A stretch of 64,000 bases of DNA, taken from assembly GCF_024758505.1 (NCBI RefSeq), contig NZ_CP077970.1, forward strand, positions 2,480,001-2,544,000. The letters are read 5' to 3'. Below, piece by piece: positions 1-7,984 of the stretch. How positions within the stretch are numbered: the stretch's first letter is position 1; each line of letters opens with the position of its first letter. The position numbers and the translations under genes are program-made. Under the pieces are notes generated by a model. The model made no database searches. It had not been told where the DNA came from and saw only the letters and a program-made list of their open reading frames with translations. The DNA comes from Bradyrhizobium arachidis (GTDB lineage: Bacteria > Pseudomonadota > Alphaproteobacteria > Rhizobiales > Xanthobacteraceae).

Positions 1-671
1 CCGTAGGCGACGATGGCATATTTCATCATGCGCGGCTGTGCAGTGTAGTTGCCGCCGTTGTAGTCGGGGTCGTTGCGGATGGTGTCGAGCATGATCCGCC
101 GCATCATCCAGTTGCGCGACGCCATTTCGGTCGGCTGCGAGGCCATCGGCACCAGCGCGTCCATCTCCTGCGGATACTTCTCGCCCCACAGCCAGGTTTG
201 CATGCCGCCCATCGAGTTGCCGATCACGAGCCGCAGATGCTTGACGCCGAGGCCCTCCTTCACGAGGCGATGCTGTGCCTCGACCATGTCGTCGTAATTG
301 TATTTCGGGAAGCTCGTCTTCATGCCGTCGGACGGTTTTGACGATTTGCCGTGGCCGATCGCGTCGGGAATGATGATGTAATATTTGGACGCGTCGAGCG
401 GCTGGCCGGGGCCGAACAGCTCGCCGGCGAAAGCGGGCGACAGCATGCTCGCGCCCGAGCCGCCGGTGCCGTGCAGCACCAGCACGGGCTGGCCGGTCGG
501 CTCTCCAACGGTGGTGTAGTGCAGCTTCAGCTCCGGCATGGTCTCGCCGGTGTGGAACTTGAAGTCTTTGGCGATCCAGTCGCCCTGCTTGGGCGCCGGA
601 TAGTCGGCGGCCAGCGCCGGCATCGAGATCGTCAGCAGGATCGCCGACAGCACCGCGCGTGAAGCTTTCAT
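1..671 (-). CDS. Alpha/beta hydrolase, secreted, MetX-like (3' end outside window)
   Basis: The gene starts at an ATG at 671 and runs off the left edge, so about 223 residues are visible. The product opens with a typical signal peptide (about residues 1-21, ending ALA). It has the oxyanion region LHGTGG (67-72) and the nucleophile elbow GNSMGG with Ser153, as in alpha/beta hydrolases of the homoserine O-acetyltransferase-like group. The signal peptide argues for a periplasmic hydrolase rather than a methionine biosynthesis enzyme. The remaining catalytic Asp and His would lie in the missing C-terminal part. Substrate unknown. Confidence 0.8.
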   Translation of the reverse strand, partial: MKASRAVLSAILLTISMPALAADYPAPKQGDWIAKDFKFHTGETMPELKLHYTTVGEPTGQPVLVLHGTGGSGASMLSPAFAGELFGPGQPLDASKYYIIIPDAIGHGKSSKPSDGMKTSFPKYNYDDMVEAQHRLVKEGLGVKHLRLVIGNSMGGMQTWLWGEKYPQEMDALVPMASQPTEMASRNWMMRRIMLDTIRNDPDYNGGNYTAQPRMMKYAIVAY

Positions 672-905
672 GTTGCTCTCCCCGATGCGGCCTCCTTCAT
701 CGGGCCGCTTTGGAATAGATCTTACCAGTCATCTATCTCGGATCGAGGCCGGAAGTGCCGCTGGCCTCAGAAACATTCTTGCAATGGTGCATCGCGCAAT
801 CGGAATATTGACCGGTCTGACAGGCGGCCGGATGCCATGTAGGATTTCGGCCTCGCGGATCGTCTTCCAGAGAGCCGTCGTCGCGATCGGCCACAGGAGC
901 GCAGC

Positions 906-1172
906 ATGTGTCGCAATATCAAGACCCTGCACAATTTCGAGCCGCCGGCGACGGACGCCGAGATCCACGCCTCGGCTTTGCAGTTCGTGCGAAAACTCTC
1001 CGGCTTCAACAAGCCGTCGCAGGCCAACGAGGCGGTGTTCGAGCGTGCGGTCGCCGAGGTCTCGGACGCGGCACGGCGCCTCTTGACCTCGCTGCATACG
1101 CATTCGCCGGCGCGTGATCGTGCGGTGGAGGCGGAGAAGGCGAAGGAGCGCTCGCGCTTGCGCTTCGGTTAG
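906..1172 (+). CDS. DUF2277 family protein
   Basis: An 88-residue protein beginning MCRNIKTLHNFEPPATD, the hallmark N-terminus of the DUF2277 family, followed by the conserved FVRKLSGFNKPS segment. It is small, soluble and predicted mostly helical, with no signal peptide. The length equals that usual for the family. GGAGCG lies just before the ATG and serves as ribosome binding site. The molecular function of DUF2277 is not known. The gene stands alone, divergent from the hydrolase at the window edge. Confidence 0.88.
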   Translation: MCRNIKTLHNFEPPATDAEIHASALQFVRKLSGFNKPSQANEAVFERAVAEVSDAARRLLTSLHTHSPARDRAVEAEKAKERSRLRFG

Positions 1173-1253
1173 GGTTGCGTGACCTGGCTCACGGATTGCG
1201 GTACGCGATTGGGAGAGCATGGCACCTGGGTTTTGGAAGCCCGGAGCACAATC

Positions 1254-1472
1254 ATGAACCGCCCCCTGATTTCCCTGAAAGCCGGCGCCATCATCTTTAC
1301 GGTGCTGTGGACCGCCTGGATGATGTGGTGGAGCGGCACCTATAGCAGCGCCAATCTGGCGATCCTGACGGTCTGCGGCGCCATCGTCGGCTATGTCTGG
1401 TACCGCGCCATGCGCTGGCAGTTCGAGCGCATGGGCATGCTGCCGCGCAGCGACGACGCCTCGGCGAAATAG
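1254..1472 (+). CDS. Small two-helix membrane protein
   Basis: The 72-residue product carries two hydrophobic segments, about residues 8-26 and 32-50, then a basic amphipathic tail ending DDASAK. This suggests a small inner-membrane protein. An upstream in-frame GTG/ATG extension is possible, but the ATG at 1254 has a GGAG Shine-Dalgarno at a good distance and places the first helix at the N-terminus. No family recognised. It converges on the collagen-like gene, with 6 bases between the two stop codons. Confidence 0.6.
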   Translation: MNRPLISLKAGAIIFTVLWTAWMMWWSGTYSSANLAILTVCGAIVGYVWYRAMRWQFERMGMLPRSDDASAK

Positions 1473-1478
1473 CTTCGG

Positions 1479-1961
1479 CTATTTTTGTTTCTTCTTTTTC
1501 TTCTTCTTCCTGTGACCGTCGCCATCGCTCTCATCGCTCATGTCGTCGACGATTGCGCCGCCGTCCTCTAGCACAGCTGCTTCCAGGGCCTGCTGTTCGA
1601 GAGCCTCCAGCTCGCGCTGGCGCCGCCGCTCGTCCCAGGCGTCGAAAATCTGCTCCAGCCAAGGGATGACCTGCTCGATCGAGGGCAGTTGACCCGGCGG
1701 GCCCGGTTCGCCACGCGGACCTTGTGGGCCAGCCGGCCCCTGCGGTCCTGCCTTGCCTTGCGGCCCTGGTTCGCCCTGCTTGCCTTGCGCGCCCGGCTTG
1801 CCGGCCGCCCCGGGCTTGCCCGCCGGACCAGGCTTGCCGCGTGTGCCGTCCGCTCCGCGCCGTCCGGGGTGTCCCTGCGGGCCCGGCCGTCCCGGCTCGC
1901 CCTGTCGTCCACGCGGACCCGGAGGTCCCTGTCGTCCTTGCCGGCCCTGATCGTCTGCCAC
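1479..1961 (-). CDS. Collagen-like GXY-repeat protein
   Basis: The 160-residue product uses a GTG start with GGGAG upstream. Residues 6-92 form 29 uninterrupted Gly-X-Y triplets, rich in Pro, Lys, Arg and Gln, as in bacterial collagen-like proteins that fold as trimeric triple helices. A short acidic/aromatic segment ([15 protein letters not shown]) and a charged heptad-like helix (about 105-135) follow and may trimerise the chain. The tail is acidic, then poly-Lys (KKKKKKK). No signal peptide, anchor or sortase motif is visible, so the location is unclear. The overlapping long reading frames on both strands are composition artefacts of the repeat. Confidence 0.72.
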   Translation of the reverse strand: MADDQGRQGRQGPPGPRGRQGEPGRPGPQGHPGRRGADGTRGKPGPAGKPGAAGKPGAQGKQGEPGPQGKAGPQGPAGPQGPRGEPGPPGQLPSIEQVIPWLEQIFDAWDERRRQRELEALEQQALEAAVLEDGGAIVDDMSDESDGDGHRKKKKKKKQK

Positions 1962-2078
1962 GCCGCCACTCCCGCTGAAGAACGCTTTTTCTTAGCGGCG
2001 TTTGGCGACAGCAGCAATTGCGCGAGGGCGCGCGGCCCCGTGCGATCAACATCAAAGACGACGACGGGTCGTCATGCT

Positions 2079-2327
2079 CTAGTCATGATACGCCGGCACG
2101 TCGATGCCGTCGGCGACGTAGAGCCTGATCTTGTTGCGCAGCGTGCGCACCGACAGGCCGAGCACGCGCGCGGCGCGCGTCCGGTTGCCATCGCAGCGGG
2201 CAAGCGTCTGCACGACGAGTTCGCGCTCGACCTCGTCGATGGTCGAACCGATCAGCAGCGGAACGATCTGGTTGGGAGCAAGGGACTGCGCGACGGAGTA
2301 AGGCGCAGCGGCATGGACAGTGGTCAT
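2079..2327 (-). CDS. Fis-type helix-turn-helix protein (FlbD/NtrC C-terminal-like)
   Basis: The 82-residue protein consists almost only of a Fis-type DNA-binding domain. TIDEVERELVVQTLARCDGN is followed by RTRAARVLGLSVRTLRNKI, a helix-turn-helix close to the C-terminus of NtrC-class activators and FlbD. There is no receiver or AAA+ domain. The ATG at 2327 is preferred over one 66 bases upstream because GGGAGG stands directly before it. It may act as a stand-alone nucleoid or flagellar-type regulator; the target is unknown. Its neighbours give no clue. Confidence 0.78.
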   Translation of the reverse strand: MTTVHAAAPYSVAQSLAPNQIVPLLIGSTIDEVERELVVQTLARCDGNRTRAARVLGLSVRTLRNKIRLYVADGIDVPAYHD

Positions 2328-2520
2328 CGACAACCTCCCGATCAACGCCCGCTCCCAACGTTGGAAGCGGATCGAGAACAAAACGACCCCCAAGCCGTAG
2401 ATCTACGGTGGGCGAAGACGGTTAATGAGTGGTTAACGGATGATGATACTCTCGAAGTGACCTCGGGATAGCCGCAAAGCGGCCGCGTTTGGCACTGAGT
2501 GCATATCGATCTGATGCCTA

Positions 2521-3288
2521 TCAAACCGTCCGGTAGCCGCCGTCCACCATCACGATCGAGCCGGTGACGTAAGCCGACATGTCGGAGGCGAGGAAGATCG
2601 CTGGTCCCACGATGTCGTCGGCCTTGCCGGTGCGGCCGAGCGGGGTGTGATCGATGAAGGCCTGCACCAGCGCAGGATTGGTCGCGCGCACCTTGGCGTT
2701 GATATTGGTCTCGATGAAGCCGGGGCCAATCGCGTTGACGCGAACGCCTTCCTTGCCGAGTTCCGCGGCGAGCGCCTTGGTGAAGCCGAGCACGCCATGC
2801 TTGGAGGTGGTGTAGGCGGCCGAGCTCGGCGTGCGCAGATGTACGAAGGACTGGATCGATCCGATATTGACGATGCGGCCCTTGGCTGCGCGCAGCGGAT
2901 CGAGGAACGCCTGCGTCATGTTGAACACGCCGTTGAGATTGAGCGCAATGATGTCCTGCCAGTCCTTGGCAACCGTGTCCTTCTCGGCAGTGAACGCATT
3001 GCGTCGCGTGATCCCGGCATTGTTGACGAGGATCGAGACCTGCCCGATCTTGTCGGCTACTTGCCTGGCCGCCGCAAAGCAGGCGTCGCGGTTGGTGACG
3101 TCGAGTACAAAACTCTCCGCCTTGCCGCCGGCGGCGCGGATCGCATTCGCGGTTTCCGCCGCGGCGCCGCCATCGATGTCGTACAGTACCACCTGCGCCC
3201 CCTCGCGCGCATAGCCCGTGGCGATCGCTCGGCCGATGCCGGAGCCTGCACCGGTGATGACAGCAATATGGTTGGCGAGTAGGGGCAT
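2521..3288 (-). CDS. SDR family NAD(P)-dependent oxidoreductase
   Basis: A 255-residue classical short-chain dehydrogenase/reductase. It shows the cofactor motif TGAGSGIG (12-19), Asp at the end of beta-2 (YDID, suggesting NAD preference), NNAG (89-92), and the catalytic Ser144, Tyr159 and Lys163 (YTTSK). The C-terminus ends VDGGYRTV, as in many 3-oxoacyl-ACP reductase or sugar dehydrogenase relatives. Length is normal. The gene stands alone, so the substrate cannot be inferred from neighbours. Confidence 0.9.
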   Translation of the reverse strand: MPLLANHIAVITGAGSGIGRAIATGYAREGAQVVLYDIDGGAAAETANAIRAAGGKAESFVLDVTNRDACFAAARQVADKIGQVSILVNNAGITRRNAFTAEKDTVAKDWQDIIALNLNGVFNMTQAFLDPLRAAKGRIVNIGSIQSFVHLRTPSSAAYTTSKHGVLGFTKALAAELGKEGVRVNAIGPGFIETNINAKVRATNPALVQAFIDHTPLGRTGKADDIVGPAIFLASDMSAYVTGSIVMVDGGYRTV

Positions 3289-3401
3289 GGCGTTTCCTCA
3301 GGGCACTGTTTGATGTTGCCGACAAGCTAATTCAAAACCGAACCAACCGAAACGCCAAGCCGTGTTTGCGCGTTGCTGTCATCCCCGTATGGATGACGCG
3401 C

Positions 3402-3704
3402 ATGGATCCGCACATCGCACAATGGAAACTCGAGATCGAGCGCTGCTTGTCGGCGCCCGAGCCCGATTATGGCAAAATGGCACAGATTGTCGCCGACATC
3501 TCAGGTACGAGCCATGACGAGCCGCTGCGGCAGGCCGCGCTGCAGGTGCTGCCGAGCCTGCGCCACGCGGCGGCAAAGTCGGCCGGCCGCGGCACGCGGG
3601 AGATCGCCCGCCAGCGGCTGGGCATTGTCCAGGATGCCCTGCACGTGCTCTCCGCGCCGCGCTTCGGCAAGCGCAGCCATCATCAGCCGATCCGGCAGCA
3701 TTGA
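3402..3704 (+). CDS. Small protein, truncated paralogue of the nearby J-domain protein
   Basis: The product of 100 residues matches the N-terminal half of the J-domain protein encoded at 4642-5130. Shared blocks are WKLE/A-ER near the start, LRQAA-Q-P-LR-AA in the middle, and QRLGI-D-H-L-APRFGKR near the end. It stops where the partner continues into a J domain. The start at 3402 (MDPHIAQWKL) is chosen because it aligns with the partner's start; an in-frame ATG 36 bases upstream exists. Function unknown. It may compete with or pair with the longer protein (inference). Confidence 0.6.
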   Translation: MDPHIAQWKLEIERCLSAPEPDYGKMAQIVADISGTSHDEPLRQAALQVLPSLRHAAAKSAGRGTREIARQRLGIVQDALHVLSAPRFGKRSHHQPIRQH

Positions 3705-3717
3705 TGCATCACGGAGA

Positions 3718-3803
3718 GCATGATCCGGAAAAGTGTGCAGCGGTTTTCCGAAAGGATCATGCGCAAACAGAGAGCTAAAGTGCGATGCTATCGCGCTTTA
3801 GCT
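3718..3803. repeat. Palindromic intergenic repeat, Bradyrhizobium 'GCATGATCCGGAAAA' type
   Basis: Two nested hairpins follow each other: GCATGATCC (3718-3726) pairs with GGATCATGC (3754-3762) with inner CGGAAAA/TTTTCCG arms, then AGCTAAAG at 3773 pairs with CTTTAGCT ending at 3803. This composite is a familiar dispersed intergenic repeat of Bradyrhizobium and Rhodopseudomonas. The second hairpin includes the stop codon of the GST gene and may end its transcript, although no strong U-tract follows. Confidence 0.75.
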
Positions 3804-4490
3804 GACCATCGCGTGGATGGCGCGGCAGTGCCGGACGATGTTGTCATGCCCGGCCACGAACCGCTTTAGCGGCGTGTCGATATCATAGTAGTAGATGTTG
3901 GCGATGAAGCCGTAGATTCCGGCGTCAATGCTGGTCGGCGCCTCGCCATGCACGAAGCCGTCGTCGGCGGGGATCAGCGCGGCAATCGCCGAGAGATCGG
4001 CGAGGCCGCGTGCCATCGCGGCATCCGGATCGAAGCGGCCGATCCCCTGATAATAGTAGCGCTGCTCGTTGAAGGCCTTTGCCTTGACGAGGCCTTCCTC
4101 GGTGACGGTCGGGTGCTCCCGCAGCAGCGCGTCGCGGAAGGCGTGCCAGTAGCGCTCATCCTTCCAGCGCGAATACGACATCACCCAGTAGAGATCGTCC
4201 AGCATGCGCGTGGTCAGCAGGTTTTGCGTGCGCTGTAGCGGCGTCAGCGCGGCATCGATCGTGAGCGCATACCTTTGCGTGACGAATTGCAGAATCGTTT
4301 CGCTGTCGCCGACGACATCGTCGCCGTCGACGATGTAGGGCAACTGGCTGCGCGGCGCCTTCGAGGCATCGAAGATGTGCTCGTGGTGGAACGGCACGCC
4401 CGCGAGCTTCAGGAAGGCGAATACCTTGAGCCCGTAACCATTGTTGTCGGCAACGCCAAACAGCGTGGGATAGGAATAGAGCGTGAGCAT
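3798..4490 (-). CDS. Glutathione S-transferase-like protein (Faxc/Tom37 type)
   Basis: A 230-residue protein with a thioredoxin-fold N-terminus (LTLYSYPTLFGVADNNGYGLKV, split over residues 2-23) and the cis-Pro segment QLPYIVDGDDVVGDSETI. In GST folds this binds glutathione or stabilises the active site. A helical C-terminal domain ends in a SIDAGIYGFIAN segment typical of GST C-domains of the failed-axon-connections/metaxin-like group. No signal peptide. Likely a cytosolic detoxification or thiol enzyme; substrate unknown. Confidence 0.82.
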   Translation of the reverse strand: MLTLYSYPTLFGVADNNGYGLKVFAFLKLAGVPFHHEHIFDASKAPRSQLPYIVDGDDVVGDSETILQFVTQRYALTIDAALTPLQRTQNLLTTRMLDDLYWVMSYSRWKDERYWHAFRDALLREHPTVTEEGLVKAKAFNEQRYYYQGIGRFDPDAAMARGLADLSAIAALIPADDGFVHGEAPTSIDAGIYGFIANIYYYDIDTPLKRFVAGHDNIVRHCRAIHAMVS

Positions 4491-4641
4491 GCGCGGCGCT
4501 CCGAAGATTGGGAAGAAACGGCAGGAAAGGTCGAATTTAGTCCCGGATTCATGTCGAAATGTCGCGAAAGGCTAACCCGAAATTAAGATGTCTGAAACGC
4601 CGAACTTGGCATAGTCGCATCTGTTGCTAAATGTGTATGGC

Positions 4642-5130
4642 ATGATCGAACGCATCGAGTCCTGGAAGCTGGCTCTGGAACGGCTGCGGACGGCCCATTC
4701 CGTCGATTGGGACGAGGCCGGCCGGCTGGCCGCCGAGATCGCGCGCATGAGCCCGGAGGCGACGCTCCGTCAGGCCGCCGAGCAGGCGATCCCGATCTTG
4801 CGCCAGGCCGCAAGCAACGGCAACGATCACGACATCGTCGTCGCCGCACAGCGCCGTCTCGGCGTGATCCTCGATGTCGTCCACGGCCTGACCGCGCCGC
4901 GCTTCGGCCGCCGTGGCGCGCTGCCGAAGAAGCTGAGCAAGGAGGAAAGCGCGCGCAAAACGCTCGGCCTGCCGCTCGCCGTGCAGCTCACCTGCGACGA
5001 CATCAACCAGGCCTACCGCCGCCTCGCCAAGACCATGCACCCGGACCTCGGCGGCAGCGAGCAGGCCTTCCTCGACCTCGCCGCCGCACGCGATATCCTG
5101 ATCCATCCTGGCGCGCACAAGGACGCCTGA
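4642..5130 (+). CDS. J-domain protein (DnaJ-like C-terminal domain)
   Basis: A 162-residue soluble protein. The first ~100 residues form a helical domain shared with the product of 3402-3704. The last ~60 form a J-like domain with helix II QAYRRLAKTMHPDLGG, including the HPD tripeptide needed to stimulate DnaK ATPase. The J domain is at the C-terminus, unlike DnaJ itself. The ATG at 4642 is chosen because it aligns with its paralogue; an upstream TTG is less likely. It probably recruits Hsp70 to a specific client bound by the N-terminal domain (inference). Confidence 0.78.
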   Translation: MIERIESWKLALERLRTAHSVDWDEAGRLAAEIARMSPEATLRQAAEQAIPILRQAASNGNDHDIVVAAQRRLGVILDVVHGLTAPRFGRRGALPKKLSKEESARKTLGLPLAVQLTCDDINQAYRRLAKTMHPDLGGSEQAFLDLAAARDILIHPGAHKDA

Positions 5131-5132
5131 AC

Positions 5133-5774
5133 TCAGCTCTTGTTCACGCAGCTCGGATAGGGCGCCTTCTCGCCCGCTACGATCGGGCAGAGATCGATCG
5201 GGCGTAGTTCGCGCAGGCGCGCGGTCCACTTTTCGTCGTCGACCTTCGGTTTGTCGCTCGCAGCACCACGTTCTGCCCACTGGATGGTGTAGTAGTCGGC
5301 CACGCCTTTCACGGTGACGAGGAGTGCGGTCTCGCTGTGCTTGGCCGGGCCGCTATCGACGTTGCCGCAGCCGATCACCGCGATGAAGGCATCAAAACTG
5401 CCGAGCTTGATGGTGCCGAGCCCCTTCGCGCCGAAGCTGTCGGGGCAGGCTGCCTTGAAGCCGCCGGCGATGTTGCCGGCGAATTTTTCCGGCGTGAGGC
5501 CGGGATTGCTTGATACGCCCTTCTCGCCGGTCACCGTGATCATCTGCGTCCAGGCCTGCGCGCTCTCGCCCCTCAGCACGGCTTCGCGGATGTAGTGGCC
5601 GCCCTTGGTATTCTCGAAGGCTGCGACGAAATTCGACGGCATCGAGAAGGTGACGAGCTGGCCGAAGATCGGCGAGATCACGCGGAAAGATTGCGGCGCT
5701 TGTGCCTGCGCCGGCGGGACAAGCGCGCCGAGCGCCAATGTGATGGCCGCCAGCCTGGATGTCATGATGCGCAT
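5133..5774 (-). CDS. Secreted protein of unknown function
   Basis: A 213-residue protein with a signal peptide (about 1-24, cleavage after PAQA). The mature part is soluble, with no recognised domain. Visible blocks include PSNFVAAFENTKGGHYIREAV and CGNVDSGPAKHSETALLVTVKG. Three or four cysteines (PDS upstream, GCGN, DLCP, PSCVNKS) could form disulfides, suiting a periplasmic location. The stop codon is only 2 bases from that of the converging J-domain gene. Confidence 0.7.
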   Translation of the reverse strand: MRIMTSRLAAITLALGALVPPAQAQAPQSFRVISPIFGQLVTFSMPSNFVAAFENTKGGHYIREAVLRGESAQAWTQMITVTGEKGVSSNPGLTPEKFAGNIAGGFKAACPDSFGAKGLGTIKLGSFDAFIAVIGCGNVDSGPAKHSETALLVTVKGVADYYTIQWAERGAASDKPKVDDEKWTARLRELRPIDLCPIVAGEKAPYPSCVNKS

Positions 5775-5868
5775 CTCGTCGTCTCGTGATTTGAGTGTGG
5801 GCCGGACATGGAAGCGGGCAAGGACGACGGTGCGCCCTTGCCCGCATCTCGATCCGCCGATCGAAATC

Positions 5869-6120
5869 TTACCAGGTGCAGTGGCCGTTCTTCAGCGCGT
5901 GGTCCTTTAGGGCCAGCGCGTCGAGGAAGGTCGCGACCGTCGGACTTGCGCGGTGGGAGCCGGCGGGCCACGGCGTGGTCGGAATGCTCTCGTCCCAGAT
6001 CTGGCACAGTCCGCTGTCCTGCCAGCGGATCAGGTGATAGCCGGCCTGGGCCGGGCTGGTCGCGACGAAGGCCGCAGCGGCAAGACCGACAGCAGCACAC
6101 AGCTTGGAAAAACGACGCAT
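5869..6120 (-). CDS. Small secreted 'CQIW' protein, copy 1
   Basis: The 83-residue precursor has a signal peptide (about 1-26, ending AQA). The short mature chain begins YHLIRWQDSGLCQIWDE and has one more cysteine near the C-terminus (GHCTW), so a single disulfide is likely. It is paralogous to the next gene upstream, which shares signal peptide style, the IRW-(D/N)-G-CQIW-E core and the terminal Cys. No characterised family is recognised. Likely periplasmic. Confidence 0.68.
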   Translation of the reverse strand: MRRFSKLCAAVGLAAAAFVATSPAQAGYHLIRWQDSGLCQIWDESIPTTPWPAGSHRASPTVATFLDALALKDHALKNGHCTW

Positions 6121-6249
6121 GGATCAGCTCCTCAAATGAAAGTCGTGATGCGCCTCCCGGCAATGCTCGGGGAGGGGTGGTGCGGGGGTGCGGGGGAACA
6201 AGCGCCCCGGACACCAGGTGAGTAGGGCGGCGAGTGGAACAGGTTCAAC

Positions 6250-6290
6250 AAAAAGCAGGGGCGGATGACGTTTTCCGCCATCCGCCCCCT
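6250..6290 (-). terminator. Rho-independent terminator
   Basis: GGGGCGGATG (6258-6267) pairs perfectly with CATCCGCCCC (6279-6288). Read on the minus strand, the hairpin is followed by TGCTTTTTG, a U-tract. It lies just after the stop of the gene at 6319-6576, so it ends that transcript and separates the two CQIW paralogues. Confidence 0.75.
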
Positions 6291-6318
6291 CGAATTCAGG
6301 CCTCCGATCGGGCTCCTG

Positions 6319-6576
6319 TCAGAGCGTGCAGCGGCGCTCGGCGCGCATCTTGAGCTGCGCGCCATTGGCGGCGTCGAAGGTCGGCAACGGCTTGCTGACG
6401 ACCTTGTAGGTCGACGGCCACTGCACCGGCTTGTAGTGCAGGTCCTCGTTCCAGATCTGGCAGATGCCGGTGTTGTCCCAGCGGATCACGTAGTAGCCGA
6501 CCTTCGCGAAGGCCGGGACGGGGAGGGCCGAAGCAGCGATGCCGGCAGCGGCACAGAGGGTGAGGACGCGACGCAT
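6319..6576 (-). CDS. Small secreted 'CQIW' protein, copy 2
   Basis: The 85-residue precursor has a signal peptide (about 1-24, cleavage after AFA). The mature chain starts KVGYYVIRWDNTGICQIWNE and ends with ERRCTL. The core matches the gene at 5869-6120 and the two lie in tandem, so they arose by duplication. The central part (VVSKPLPTFDAANGAQLKM) suggests a compact domain closed by one Cys-Cys bridge. No known family; expected to be periplasmic or secreted. Confidence 0.7.
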   Translation of the reverse strand: MRRVLTLCAAAGIAASALPVPAFAKVGYYVIRWDNTGICQIWNEDLHYKPVQWPSTYKVVSKPLPTFDAANGAQLKMRAERRCTL

Positions 6577-6695
6577 TCAATGTCTCCTGGCAGGCGTTTT
6601 GACGCCGAACTGGTGCTGCAAATGCGTAGGCCTTGCAAGCCGCAGCCGGGACCGTTCACGCAGATGTCAGGCGGGCGATCATCGAAAAACATCGC

Positions 6696-7079
6696 TCACT
6701 TCGCCAGCGACGCCACCGCCTCGATCTCGATCAGCATTTTTGGATCGGGCAGTGCCTGCACCACGCAGGTGGTGCGCGCCGGATAGGGCGGCGGGCCGAA
6801 CACGCCGGCATAGAGCGCATTCATCGCCGGCACGTCGCTCGCGCGCGTCAAGAGCACGTTGACCTTGACGAGGTTGCGGAACGTGGCGCCGGCCTGGTCC
6901 AGGATGCGCTTGATGTTGACGACGACATTGCCGAACTGCGCGTCGAAGCCGTCAGGCAGGGCGCCGTTGGCGTCGAAGCCGGGAATGCCCGACACGAACA
7001 CGAGATCGCCGACGCGGGTGGCGAAGGAGAGCGGCGGCGCCTTGACGTTCGGCGGCGGAGCAAAATGCTGGATGGGCAT
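6696..7079 (-). CDS. RidA family protein
   Basis: The 127-residue length and motifs fit the RidA/YjgF/UK114 family: DLVFVSGIPGFDANGALPDG near the N-terminus, AGATFRNLVKVNVLLT in the middle and PARTTCVVQALPDPKMLIEIE near the end. The Arg of PARTT and the Glu of IEIE correspond to the usual active-site residues. RidA proteins are cytosolic trimers that hydrolyse reactive enamines/imines such as 2-aminoacrylate. This one may be a paralogue with another imine substrate. Single gene, no operon partner. Confidence 0.9.
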   Translation of the reverse strand: MPIQHFAPPPNVKAPPLSFATRVGDLVFVSGIPGFDANGALPDGFDAQFGNVVVNIKRILDQAGATFRNLVKVNVLLTRASDVPAMNALYAGVFGPPPYPARTTCVVQALPDPKMLIEIEAVASLAK

Positions 7080-7420
7080 GGGTCACCTCGTCGGGGGACT
7101 GCGGGGTGCACAGCCTAGCCGCACGTCACGGACTTGCAACGGGTGGCACGGGACCGGCGCAGGCCCCGTTCCAACAAAAGGTCGAAACAACCCCATGCAA
7201 AGTAGAACGGCCGTGCCGGGATTTTGCTCGGCGACGCCGCGTAGCCGGTTGAGACGTCGAGGCAAATCGGCCGAACGGCGCAATTTTGGCGCTTGTGAGG
7301 GGCGCGCACTTCGCAAGCGGGGCGACGGGAATCTGGCTGGAACATTTTGCCGCCGCGATCCCTCGGATAAATTCGGCGCGACTGATTCGGACAATGCCTC
7401 AAGCCCCGGAGACTGCCCTC
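7080..7420. other. Intergenic stretch without a recognised gene
   Basis: This 341-base stretch separates the divergent ridA and a secreted-protein gene. It contains no reading frame with family-like composition and no clear hairpin. It probably carries the promoters of both neighbours, but no convincing sigma-70 boxes stand out. Confidence 0.5.
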
Positions 7421-7855
7421 ATGAAGATCTCATCCGCCTTTCGCGCCGCGCTCATTGCCCTTGCCGCCTTTGCCGGCCTCTCCACCGCGGCGCGGGCCGA
7501 CAGCGGCTTCGTGACGCTCACGATCTACAAGGCAGGCTGGATCATCGGCGGCTCCGGCGGGTCGGGCGTGCTCAACTTCCGCGGCCGCGCCTATGGGCTG
7601 TCGACCGGCGGGCTCGACTACGGCCTGGTGTTCGGCGGCTCGAAGACGGTGCTGCGCGGTCGCGTCTCCAACATCAACCGTCCCTCCGATGTCGCCGGCG
7701 TCTACGGCGCCGCCGGTGCCGGCCTCGCGGTCGGCCGCGGCGCGCGTGCCATCGTCCTCACCAACCAGAAGGGCGCAGTGCTGGAGCTGACGGGCCAGCA
7801 GATCGGTCTGATGGCGAACGCGGATCTGAGCGGGCTTGCGATCACGATGCGCTGA
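7421..7855 (+). CDS. Glycine-rich secreted protein of unknown function
   Basis: A 144-residue precursor. The signal peptide (about 1-27, ending ARA) is followed by a Gly-rich, beta-strand-like mature part with repeated short blocks such as GWIIGGSGGSGVLNFRGR and VYGAAGAGLAVGRGARAIVL. The pattern resembles a small beta-barrel or beta-sandwich protein; I cannot name the family with confidence. Upstream in-frame starts exist, but only the ATG at 7421 puts the signal peptide at the N-terminus. Likely periplasmic or outer-membrane associated. Confidence 0.68.
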   Translation: MKISSAFRAALIALAAFAGLSTAARADSGFVTLTIYKAGWIIGGSGGSGVLNFRGRAYGLSTGGLDYGLVFGGSKTVLRGRVSNINRPSDVAGVYGAAGAGLAVGRGARAIVLTNQKGAVLELTGQQIGLMANADLSGLAITMR

Positions 7856-7877
7856 CAGCGCGTTGCAGCCGTAGTCG

Positions 7878-7970
7878 CGTAGGGTGGGCAAAGGCGCGAA
7901 GCGCCGTGCCCACCATCTTTCCACGATGCCAATAGAAGTGGTGGGCACGCTGCGCTTTGCCCACCCTACG
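7878..7970. repeat. Intergenic inverted repeat, 'GTAGGGTGGGCAAAG' family
   Basis: CGTAGGGTGGGCAAAG (7878-7893) pairs perfectly over 16 bases with CTTTGCCCACCCTACG (7955-7970), with internal smaller palindromes. It lies between converging genes and is a relative of the 'GGTGGGTTAG' elements at 11.2, 13.9 and 14.6 kb. Confidence 0.75.
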
Positions 7971-7984
7971 GATGCCGCCACGCT

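Noticed and set aside
1531..2471. Several long frames on both strands over the collagen-like gene
   Set aside because: Periodic GXY codons leave other frames open; only one frame gives perfect triplets and a ribosome site.
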